Positions 36,298 through 45,000 of a stretch of DNA of 64,000 nucleotides are shown here, one piece after another. The notes under the pieces are model-generated. The model saw only the letters and a list, made by a program, of their open reading frames with translations, did no database searches and had not been told where the DNA came from. Numbering within the stretch: position 1 is the first letter of the stretch; each line of letters begins with the position of its first letter. The translations under genes and the position numbers were made by a program. The DNA comes from Promineifilum sp. (GTDB lineage: Bacteria > Chloroflexota > Anaerolineae > Promineifilales > Promineifilaceae): the NCBI GenBank assembly GCA_017983515.1, contig JAGOBF010000017.1, positions 1 through 64,000 of the forward strand, read 5' to 3'.

Positions 36298-37638
36298 TCA
36301 GGCTCCGTTTTTCAGGTGAACAGACTCGGCTTCGGTGAGGGCGCGCTCGAAGATGAACAACCCTTCTTCGACCAGTGGCCGGGGAATATTGAGCGGCGGG
36401 GTCATGCGAATCGAATTGGTGCCGCAGGGGATGAGTAGCAGGCCCATCTCGAAGGCGCGCTGGACGATGTGGTCGCGAAGTTCGATGGCCCGTTCCTTGC
36501 TGTCGTGGTCTTTGACGAACTCCATGCCGACCATCAGGCCCCGGCCGCGTATTTGACCAAGGCTGGGATGGCGCGCTTCCATCTCTGCCAGCGCGTCCAT
36601 GATGTATTCGCCGGTGTCGGTCGCCTGGGCCATGACCCCTTCCTGCTCGATCACCTCCAGGGTCGCCAGCGCGGCCGTCGCTGCTACCGGATTGCCGCCG
36701 AACGTGCTGCCGTGGGAGCCGCGCCCCCAGGTCATCAGGCTGTCGCGGGCGATGATGCCGCCGATGGGCATGCCGCTGCCGATACCCTTGGCAAAGCAGA
36801 CGATGTCCGGTTCCACGTTTTCGTGCTCCACGGCCCACCATTTACCCGTGCGCCCCGCGCCACTCTGGATCTCGTCCACCATGAGCAGGATGCCGTATCG
36901 GTCGCACAGCTCCCGCAGGCGCGGGAAGAAGCCCGGCGCGGGGACGATATAGCCTCCTTCGCCCTGAATCGGCTCAACCAGGATGCCGGCCACGTCGGTT
37001 GGCGCGAGCATGGTGCGGAATATCTCCTCTTCCAGATAATCGACGACGGTGTCGCCATAGTCGTGGCCATGACGGCCGACAAGCACCGGCCGGTAAGGAT
37101 TGGGATAGGGAATGTGGTGCACCTTCACACCAGAAAGGTAGTTGGCTCGCTGGACGGCCTTGCTGGCCGTGAAGGACAACGAGCCGAGGGTGCGGCCGTG
37201 GAAAGCGCCGGTGAAGCCGATGAAACGGGTGCGGCCGGTGGTGTACATCGCCAGCTTGATGGCCGCCTCGACCGCCTCGGTGCCGGAATTGCCGAAGTAG
37301 ACCTTGGTATCTTCGGCGATTGGCGCAATGGCCTGGAGCTTCTCGGCCAGGGTGACGGCCTGGGGATAGAAGAAGTCGGACAGGCAGATGTGCCAGAATT
37401 TGCCGATCTGTTCCTCGACCGCCGCCTGCACGTAAGGATGGCGGTGGCCGACGTTGAGGACGGCCACGCCGGCCATGAAATCGACGTAGCGGCGGCCGTC
37501 TACGTCCCATAGTTCGGAACCCTGGGCGCGGTCAACCACCAGCGCATACTCGCGACTGTAAGACGGCGACAACGAGGCGGCGTCACGCCCGATCAAGGAC
37601 TGGCCGTTTGGTCCGGCCCCATTAAGGCTGAAGTTCAT
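36298..37638 (-). CDS. Class III PLP-dependent aminotransferase (GabT/ArgD-like)
   Basis: 446 residues. Visible class III features are [34 protein letters not shown] (quoted in part as [12 protein letters not shown] and GAFHGRTLG), [14 protein letters not shown]-type motif [26 protein letters not shown] and the PLP Lys in [14 protein letters not shown]. It transaminates an omega-amino group, such as 4-aminobutyrate, ornithine or acetylornithine; the exact substrate cannot be read. A DapA-family gene follows by 1 bp. clpS lies upstream by 29 bp. Confidence 0.88.
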   Translation of the reverse strand: [446 protein letters not shown]

Positions 37639-37667
37639 GTGTTCAAAATCTCCTTATCCCGGCTAAT

Positions 37668-37988
37668 TTACTCCGGTTCAATTGTGAAAGTCAGTGGGTA
37701 ACCCTCAAGCCCGGCGGCAAAATGCGCCTGGCCCACCCGCTTTTCAGCCTCGCTCTTGGGAAGTGTTATCACATAGGCAATGCCCGAAACGTGCGCGATG
37801 TAGGTTACCTGTTCGGCTTCCTGGGGGTTCAGACCAAAAAATCTTTGTAATATGGCCACCACAAAGTCATAGGGGGTGACGTCGTCGTTGTGGATGAATA
37901 TCTTCGCTCCCGGCTCGAGAGCGGCATCGCTCTCCGCTCCGATTTGCCGTTGGATGTCAGTCTCAGCCCGGATGTTACTTTCACTCAT
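37668..37988 (-). CDS. clpS: ATP-dependent Clp protease adaptor ClpS
   Basis: 106 residues. The ClpS core begins at IFIHNDDVTPYDFVVAIL, continues GLNPQEAEQVTYIAHVSG and ends in VGQAHFAAGLEGYPLTFTIEPE. ClpS delivers N-degron substrates to ClpAP. The conserved N-degron pocket residues (D-D-x-T-P-Y) are in place. It is the first gene of a leftward run with the aminotransferase. clpA is not in the window. Confidence 0.93.
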   Translation of the reverse strand: MSESNIRAETDIQRQIGAESDAALEPGAKIFIHNDDVTPYDFVVAILQRFFGLNPQEAEQVTYIAHVSGIAYVITLPKSEAEKRVGQAHFAAGLEGYPLTFTIEPE

Positions 37989-38310
37989 CGTCTGTCACCT
38001 TGCCGCGTCAATTCTACTCTGACATCGAGCAGGTTCAAAAGGGCGCGTTTTGCTTGGTGGGGATCATCCCCTGTTTGGCGGCCGCCGACTCGGTCGGCCC
38101 AACTACCCCATCCATCCGCGGTTGAGCGCATGGGCCATTGAATCAACCTTGGCAAGCACCTCCCTCATCTCGAAACGCCTTGAAAAATCTTGATCGAATC
38201 CTCTGGCGCGAGCGATGCGAGCGGGTCAGTGGGTCAGCGGCTGACGGGAGCGACCTGTGATCGGATTGCTCGTTGTCAACCATCCGCTAATCGTTAAAAT
38301 TTACGTCATT
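37989..38310. other. 322-bp intergenic region, no gene found
   Basis: This is the divergent space between clpS and the deoxynucleoside kinase gene. Apart from a short GGGGA-TCA-TCCCC inverted repeat (38059-38071) I see no promoter consensus, hairpin or RNA gene. There is also a segment with repeated GGTCAG-type words near 38225-38250. Confidence 0.5.
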
Positions 38311-38949
38311 ATGACCAAACGCTTCATCCTCGTGGCTGGGAACATTGGTGCGGGCAAGACATCTTTGGCCGAGCGGCTGGGCGGCCGGCTGGGCTGGGTT
38401 TCCGGCTTCGAATCGGTGGCCGACAATCCGTACCTGGCCGACTTCTACGGCGACATGCATCAGTGGTCGTTCCACCTGCAAGTGTTTTTCCTGGGGCACC
38501 GGGCCGAACAGCATCTGGCCCTGGCCGGGCTGGCCCAGTCGGCCATCGCCGATCGCAGCATCTACGAAGACGCCCACATCTTTGCCCGCGTCTTGCACCA
38601 CATGGGCAATTTGAGCGAGAGGGATTACCTGTCCTATCGTCATGTCTATGACCTCATCGTGTCCACCCTGCCGCGGCCCGACTTGCTCCTCTATCTAACC
38701 GCCCCGGTTCCGGTGCTGCTGGAACGAATTCAACGGCGCGCGCGGCCGATAGAAACTGGCATCAGCGCTGATTATCTGGCCCTGCTCGACTCTTTCTACG
38801 AGGAGTGGTTGAACGGCTTCGACCTCTGTCCCGTCCTGACCCTTCGCACCCAACAGCTTGACTACGTGCATCATGCCCATCATCTCGATACCGTCATCGA
38901 GCGCATCGACGAGAAGCTGGCCGGCCGCGAGGAGGTTATCTTTGATTAA
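38311..38949 (+). CDS. Deoxynucleoside kinase (deoxyadenosine/deoxyguanosine kinase type)
   Basis: 212 residues. P-loop ILVAGNIGAGKTSLAERLG, then the base-binding region PYLADFYGDMHQWSFHLQVFFL, the DRS motif ADRSIYEDAHIFAR, and the lid ARPIETGISADYLALL. All are typical of the dNK/dGK/dAK family that phosphorylates deoxynucleosides in salvage. The start at 38311 fits the P-loop position. It stands alone 75 bp before the Ig-like membrane protein. Confidence 0.92.
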   Translation: MTKRFILVAGNIGAGKTSLAERLGGRLGWVSGFESVADNPYLADFYGDMHQWSFHLQVFFLGHRAEQHLALAGLAQSAIADRSIYEDAHIFARVLHHMGNLSERDYLSYRHVYDLIVSTLPRPDLLLYLTAPVPVLLERIQRRARPIETGISADYLALLDSFYEEWLNGFDLCPVLTLRTQQLDYVHHAHHLDTVIERIDEKLAGREEVIFD

Positions 38950-39023
38950 GACCCTCTGCTGTGTCGTCAGGCCCACATGCTTGTGTTAAACTTCACAAGT
39001 AACAGTGTGGTATAAATTAACAA

Positions 39024-39653
39024 GTGAGCGATGAAACTGAAGGGAAACGGCCGCACCGCTTGCGCGTCCTCTATAGCCTGGCTTTCCTGATCATCCTGGC
39101 CGCCGTGCTGGGCGGCTGGATCTGGTTGAGCGATCGCCTGTTCGTGGCCGCGCCGCCGCGGGCCACGCTGGCAGCCACCGCTTTTGTGGCCGCCTCGACC
39201 GCCGACCCCAACGCAACGGACGCGCCCGGCGATGGCTTCGGCATCGTGGCCGGTCTGGCGACGCCGTGGGCCGTGGCCGGTGGGCCGGGCGAACCGACGG
39301 CGACCCCGGAGTTTGTTGCCGTACCATTGCCGGGGACCATTGCCCTGCTCGGCCCGCCGCCGGACAGTGTTTTCCGGCTCACAGACGGGGTGACCTTTTA
39401 CTGGACAGACACCACGCCGCTGAGCGCGGGCCGGCGCTACGTGGTTTATGGAATGGACGGCAGCGCTCAGGTATCGCTAGGGGTAGTTCGCGCGGCCAAT
39501 CTGGGCAGCAACTATCAGCTACAGGCAGTTCCCGGCCAAACCGTAGGCCAGGCGGGTAGTTTCAGTTGGCTTGTCGTGCTGGAGGATGAGAGCAGTGGCG
39601 TCATTATTGCTCAAAGCGAAACGAGGTCACTCACGCTAATCGCAGAGAATTAA
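39024..39653 (+). CDS. Membrane-anchored Ig-like domain protein
   Basis: 209 residues. A short basic N-terminus and one helix (LYSLAFLIILAAVLGGWIW, residues ~12-33) are followed by a Thr/Ala/Pro-rich linker. A beta-rich domain (~residues 105-205) comes last, with VTFYWTDTTPLSAGRRYVVY and FSWLVVLEDESSGVI. This domain aligns well with residues ~380-483 of the downstream kinase-like protein (INFDWVWPTKPEAGQQFAVY ... VAWQVRLESNDGVEV). It is therefore a truncated-looking sibling of that receptor's outer part, with no cytoplasmic domain. The start is a GTG at 39024. Confidence 0.7.
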   Translation: MSDETEGKRPHRLRVLYSLAFLIILAAVLGGWIWLSDRLFVAAPPRATLAATAFVAASTADPNATDAPGDGFGIVAGLATPWAVAGGPGEPTATPEFVAVPLPGTIALLGPPPDSVFRLTDGVTFYWTDTTPLSAGRRYVVYGMDGSAQVSLGVVRAANLGSNYQLQAVPGQTVGQAGSFSWLVVLEDESSGVIIAQSETRSLTLIAEN

Positions 39654-39706
39654 CGTACGTGTCACGCCCTAACCGCTTGTGCACAATGGACATTGCGAAA
39701 TTCGTG

Positions 39707-39712
39707 TATAAT
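39707..39712 (+). promoter_or_regulatory. Perfect -10 TATAAT before the first kinase-like gene
   Basis: TATAAT in GTGTATAATAG lies 89 bp upstream of the kinase-like gene. A near-consensus TGGACA is present but only 14 bp away, so the -35 is uncertain. Confidence 0.4.
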
Positions 39713-39766
39713 AGTAGGCTAGATCGATTATTTGCATCGCTGGGTAAGGAGCAACCAAGGGTCGCA

Positions 39767-39799
39767 ATGGGCTTTCGGCTGCTCAGCCCGGCTGTATGA
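39767..39799 (+). CDS. Ten-residue leader ORF coupled to the kinase-like gene
   Basis: ATG at 39767 opens a 10-codon frame (MGFRLLSPAV) whose TGA overlaps the ATG of the kinase-like gene (ATGA at 39796-39799). AAGGG lies five bases before it, whereas the main gene has no good ribosome site of its own. It could set translational coupling; it could also be chance. Confidence 0.35.
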   Translation: MGFRLLSPAV

Positions 39800-41700
39800 G
39801 TATTCTGAGTATGGTGGCAAGGGATAAAGAAGACCTGTCCGGGCAACAGATAGGGAACTACGAGATCGAATCCCATATCGCGGCGCGCAAGGCCAGTGAT
39901 CTGTTCCTGGCGCGTGATGTCAAGCTGGAACGGCTCGTTTTCCTGGAAGTTTTGCGCGTCACGGAGCAGGAAGACGAGGATCTGGCCGAGCGTTTCCGCG
40001 GCCGCATGGAAACCGCTTCCCAGCTCAAGGATCCCCACATCGCCGTAGTCAGCGATCTCGACGTCACCGAAGACGGCTTCCCCTACGCGGTCATCGACTA
40101 TTTTTCGGGCCAGACGCTGGCCGACAAGCTGGCCGATCTGCGCCACGAACAAACAACACTGCCCGTCATCGAGTCGCTCGAACTGGTCAAGCAGATCGCT
40201 CAGGGGCTGGGCGTTGCTCATGCGGCGGCGCTGATCCACCACGATTTGCGGCCGGAAAATATCATGCTGCGGCAGGATGGCACACCCGTCTTGATCGACC
40301 TGGGCGTGCCTATCGTAGCCGGATCACCCACGCCCGGCATCAGCGGGGCGGATAGCGACGTCCTCGATTACGCCGCACCCGAGGAGATCGAGGGCAAGCC
40401 GCTGACGCGCCGCAGCAACATCTATTCGCTGGGGGTCATCCTCTACGAGTTGCTGGCCGGGCATCAACCAAACCTGCCGTCGTTGCCCTTCGACATCTTT
40501 CCCCAGGCCAATATGCCCAAGGAAGAGCCGCTCGAAGAAGCTCAACCCGGTTTGGCCGGCGAAACCTACCGCCTGGTGCGCAATTGCCTGTGGCGGCAGG
40601 AGTGGAGCCGCTTTGAGACGACCGACGAGATGATCACGGCCATCGAGACGGCCATTTTTGCCGAGCAGGAGCTGCCCAAGGCCGCCGCCTGGGCCCCCCG
40701 GCGCGGCCGATCCATGACCTTCCTCATCCCCATCGCCGTCATCCTCGTCGGCATCCTGGCCTTTTCCCTGCTGCGCGGCGTCTTCGGCGGCGGCGGCGGG
40801 GCCGAGGCCGAAGAGCCCACGCCGCAAGGCACCCCCGCCGGCACCTTTGTGGCCGGGGCCGAGACGCCCGATCCCGAGGCATCGCCAACCGTGACGACAA
40901 CCCGGGAGTTGCCGACCGAGTCGGCCGCTGATTTCACGATCTCTGTCTTTTCCCCTGCGCCTAACCGTGAATTTGGGTCAAACGATACGATCAATTTTGA
41001 TTGGGTCTGGCCTACTAAGCCTGAGGCGGGCCAGCAGTTTGCCGTTTATCTGATCGACGGCGAGCAAGAAGTCCAGTTAGGCACGCTGACCGAACCGACC
41101 AACAGGAATGCCTATCGTTTGTCCGTACCTGTGGCCGATATACCGCTGACCGGTGAGGTCGCCTGGCAAGTGCGGCTGGAGAGCAACGACGGCGTCGAGG
41201 TGATGGTAGCCAGCGATATTATCCCGCTGATCATCCGGCCGGCCGAAGCCACCGGCACAAGTACATTGACGGCTACCGTCACGCCCACGGCCACGATGCC
41301 GCCGACGGAGACGGTCGACTGCGTGATCGATCCGCCGCCCGGTTGGGTGCGCTACTCCATTCGCGAGGGTGATTCGCTGTCGAACCTGGCCGCGCGGGCC
41401 AATGTGCCGGTCGAGACGTTGCTGGAAGTCAACTGTCTGGCTAATGATCTATTGAGCGTCGGCCAGCCGGTTTGGGTGCCGCCGGCGGCCGTGCCGCGCA
41501 CCCCCACGCCCCAGCCGCCCGCGCCAACCAACCCGCCGCAGCCGCCCGCCCCGACGGCCACCGCCGGCGGCACGACACCCGATCCGCGCCCGCCGACGAG
41601 CACGCCCGACACGTCAACGGCCGTGCCCCCCACGGATATGCCAACCGAGCCGCCGGCGACGGCGACGGCCCCCGTGCCGCCCACCCCCATACCCCCGTAA
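39796..41700 (+). CDS. Membrane-anchored kinase-like protein with Ig-like and LysM domains (likely pseudokinase)
   Basis: 634 residues. A Ser/Thr kinase-fold domain covers ~20-295, followed by one TM (~305-330), an Ig-like domain (~378-483), LysM (~515-560: YSIREGDSLSNLAARANVPVETLL) and a Pro/Thr-rich tail. The kinase core is abnormal. The glycine loop is IESHIAARKASDLF (no GxGxxG), and the beta-3 VAIK Lys is Glu in LVFLEVLRV. HRDLKPEN reads HHDLRPEN and DFG reads DLG. The catalytic Asp, the Asn of PEN, the DLG Asp and APE are kept. It may bind nucleotide weakly or act as a scaffold. The TM faces the LysM part outward to bind peptidoglycan or glycans. Confidence 0.85.
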   Translation: MSILSMVARDKEDLSGQQIGNYEIESHIAARKASDLFLARDVKLERLVFLEVLRVTEQEDEDLAERFRGRMETASQLKDPHIAVVSDLDVTEDGFPYAVIDYFSGQTLADKLADLRHEQTTLPVIESLELVKQIAQGLGVAHAAALIHHDLRPENIMLRQDGTPVLIDLGVPIVAGSPTPGISGADSDVLDYAAPEEIEGKPLTRRSNIYSLGVILYELLAGHQPNLPSLPFDIFPQANMPKEEPLEEAQPGLAGETYRLVRNCLWRQEWSRFETTDEMITAIETAIFAEQELPKAAAWAPRRGRSMTFLIPIAVILVGILAFSLLRGVFGGGGGAEAEEPTPQGTPAGTFVAGAETPDPEASPTVTTTRELPTESAADFTISVFSPAPNREFGSNDTINFDWVWPTKPEAGQQFAVYLIDGEQEVQLGTLTEPTNRNAYRLSVPVADIPLTGEVAWQVRLESNDGVEVMVASDIIPLIIRPAEATGTSTLTATVTPTATMPPTETVDCVIDPPPGWVRYSIREGDSLSNLAARANVPVETLLEVNCLANDLLSVGQPVWVPPAAVPRTPTPQPPAPTNPPQPPAPTATAGGTTPDPRPPTSTPDTSTAVPPTDMPTEPPATATAPVPPTPIPP

Positions 41701-42028
41701 AAAATGCCCTGGCGCAAAAGCGTTAAACTGGCTATTGACAAAAAAGTGTGGAAGGCATTAGTATTCCAGTATGAATAGTAGTACTGGAGTACTATTGCGC
41801 CTGCTTGCTATCGAGCACGACGACTCGCGCCCAGCGGGTCACCGGAGTGGATGGGTGAGGCATAATTTCACTGCATTTTAACCGCCGAGCCAGGGGATAG
41901 ACGATAACATTGTGTCGGGCGACCAATATGACCCGGTTGACTATGGTCGGGTTTCGGCGGTAACGCCGGTTGGGATCAGCCTCGACATTCGTGTGCGCCG
42001 CCGGCGCGACGAGGAGTGCAGGAGCATT
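41701..42028 (+). promoter_or_regulatory. 328-bp region with TTGACA promoter before the giant secreted protein gene
   Basis: The gene-free stretch contains TTGACA at 41735-41740 and, 18 bp later, TAGTAT at 41759-41764, a plausible sigma-70 promoter. An AATAGTA/TACTATT inverted repeat follows around 41774-41796. The remaining ~220 bp upstream of the ATG (42029) show no hairpin or RNA family that I recognise. AGGAG lies four bases before the ATG. Confidence 0.45.
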
Positions 42029-45000
42029 ATGAAGAATAAAGCCACCTTTCTCAGCCTGGGGCCTCTGCTGGCCGCCATGATTTTCGTCCTGGTCGTAGCC
42101 GTGCCTGTTTTCGCGGCCGCCCCCATTTTGAACAATCAATCCCTCTCTATCCCTGAGGGTAGCACAGCTGGTACTTCCACCACCCCCGCCAAAATAGTTG
42201 TCTTTGAACCGGATGCGCAAGCCGTAACATTCGACGTGCTCGGCGGCGACGGCCAAAGCGTGTTTGACGTCGGCCCCACCACGGGCATCGTCACCCTGAA
42301 AGCCGGACAGACACTCGACTACGAGACCAAAAAGAGCTACACGCTGACGGTCAGGGTTCAGGATCCGGAACCTTTGACGGCCACGGCGACCATCACCATC
42401 AACGTGACCGACCTCTCCGACGAGCCGCCGGTGATGGGCGATCAGTCGTTCAACGTCGTCGAGAACAGCCCCAATAACAACGTGGTCGGCAAAATCGCCT
42501 TCACCGACCTCGACGTCAACGACTCCCACACGTTCAAGATCCTCAGCGGCAACGGTAGCGGCGGCGGAGCCTTCAAAATTGTCAATGGCAGCATCGCCGT
42601 CAACGACAGCACGCAGCTGGATTTCGAGACGCTGACCTCGTTCGTGCTGAACGTGGAGATCAAGGACGCCGGCGGCGCGCTGGACACGGCCGACATCACC
42701 ATCAACGTCACCAACATCAACGAGAAGCCCGTCGTCAATGATCAGATTTTTAACGGCCTCAGCGAGAACGCTGCCAACGGCGCAATAGTCGGCACGGTGA
42801 CCGGCACCGACCCGGACAACGACCCGCTGGAATTTCTCCGCACCTCTGGCTCGGCCGCCTTCAACATCAACGCCACGACCGGCCAGGTCACCGTGGTCAA
42901 CAGCAGCCTGCTCAACTTCGAGACGAACCCGTCGCCGACGTTTGTGGTGACGGCCAATGACGGCAAGGGCCAGAGCGACACGGCGACGATTACCGTTAAT
43001 CTGGTCAACGTCAACGATCCCCCGAAAGTAACGGGCAGCGGCATCCCCGATCTCATCATCAACGAAGGCACCCTCTCAGCCACCCGCAATCTGTGGGCCG
43101 CGTTTGAGGACGACGAGGATACCGATGCTGAACTGACGTTCACAATCACCAACAATACGAACGCCAGCCTCTTCTCGCCTCAGCCTATTCCCGACAACAA
43201 CACCGGTATGCTGAAGCTGGACTTTGCCAATGGGGCGACGGGGGTAGCCCAGATCACCGTCCGCGCCTTCGACTCCGACGGGGATCATGTGGATGATACA
43301 TTCAAGGTCGATTTTAACGAAAGGCCGGAGTCGGTCGGCTATGGCGATGTGACGGTTCAGGAAGACGCCGGCAATACGACGGTTAATCTGGCCACAGGTT
43401 TCACGGATGCCGAACAGCCCTCCTCGGAACTCAGCTATGCGATTGTGGGCAATACCAATCCGGGGCTGTTTACCTCACTGGAGATCAATGGCGTCAATCT
43501 GGTGCTCGACTACGCGCCGGACACTAACGGCTCGACCATTATCACCATTATGGCGACCGATATCGGTGGCCTCAGCGAGCAGGCGACTCTTAAAGTTAAA
43601 GTCAATCCGGTCAACGACAAGCCGACGACCAGCGGCATCGCCACCGTCAACGTGGAGGAGGACGCGCCGGACAAGGTCATCGATCTGACTAAAGCGTTTG
43701 ATGACAAGGAAGACGGCGCGGCAGGATTGACGTTCGAGGTCAAGAATAATACAAACCCGGGCCTCTTCGACGATGTAAAGATCAATCCGGGCCAAAATAC
43801 GTTAACGCTGGACTTCAAGGCCAATGCATCCGGCACAGCGGAGTTGACGATTCGGGCCACGGACGCGGGCGTATCCGGCAATCCCGGCACCAATGAGTTT
43901 GTCGAAACGACCTTTACCGTCAACGTCGCGGCCGCAAACGACCTGCCGGTGTTGTCCGATATCCCCATCGAAATCAACGAAGATCAGACTGTCAATTTTA
44001 CCGCGGCCGATTTCACTTCACACTTCACCGATGCCGATGGCGATGCCCTGGCGACCGTGCGCATTCTGACTTTACCGGCTCAGGGCACGCTAAAGCTGGG
44101 ACCTAATAACGTCACGCTCAATCAGACGATCCCGGTCGCCCAACTGGGGGCGCTGGCCTTCTTCCCGGCGCTCAACTGGGACTCCGGCTCGACCTCTTTC
44201 ACCTGGAATGCTTCGGACGGTATGGCCTACGCCGCCTTGGCGGCCAAGGTGACCATCACCATCACGGCCGTCAACGACGCTCCCGTGGTCTCCAACATCC
44301 AGAAGAGCGGACCGGAAGGCGTCAACATCCTGTTCAAGCAGCTCGACTTCACCAACGCCTTTAGCGACGTCGATGGGGATGCGCTGGTCAAAATCAAGAT
44401 CGTTAGCCTGCCCGCCAACGGCACGCTCAAGCTGGGCGATACAACCGTGAACGCCAACGACCAGATTAATGCCGGCCTTCTGGATACGCTGCGTTACGTG
44501 CCCAACCAATATTTCTATGGTGAGGACAAGTTCAACTGGGCCGGGTCCGACGGGCAACTGTATTCCCCTGCGGCCCAGGCCATCCTCACGCTCACCCCGG
44601 AGAATGATCCGCCTACGCTGGATCTGGACGGCAATGCTGCGGGCACAGACTTCAGCGCCATTTTCGTCGCCGGCAAACCGCCGGTGAAGATCACCAGCCA
44701 GAACGTCGTCATCACCGACATCGACGATACGATGATGGAAGGCGCGACGATCATCGTCGTTAACGCCCAGCATGGCACGAAGGAAATCCTCGACGCCACC
44801 GTCGCCGGTACAAATATCACCAAAAATCTCAGCGCCGCGAGCGGGGTGCTGACGCTGAGCGGGGTGGACACCATCGCTAATTACGAGAAGGTGCTGGAGA
44901 CGGTCACGTTCAGGATCAATGCCGACGTCACCAACCCCGATACCCTCACCGTCCGCGACATCAGCATACGTGTCTACGACGGCGAGGAGAACAGCAACGA

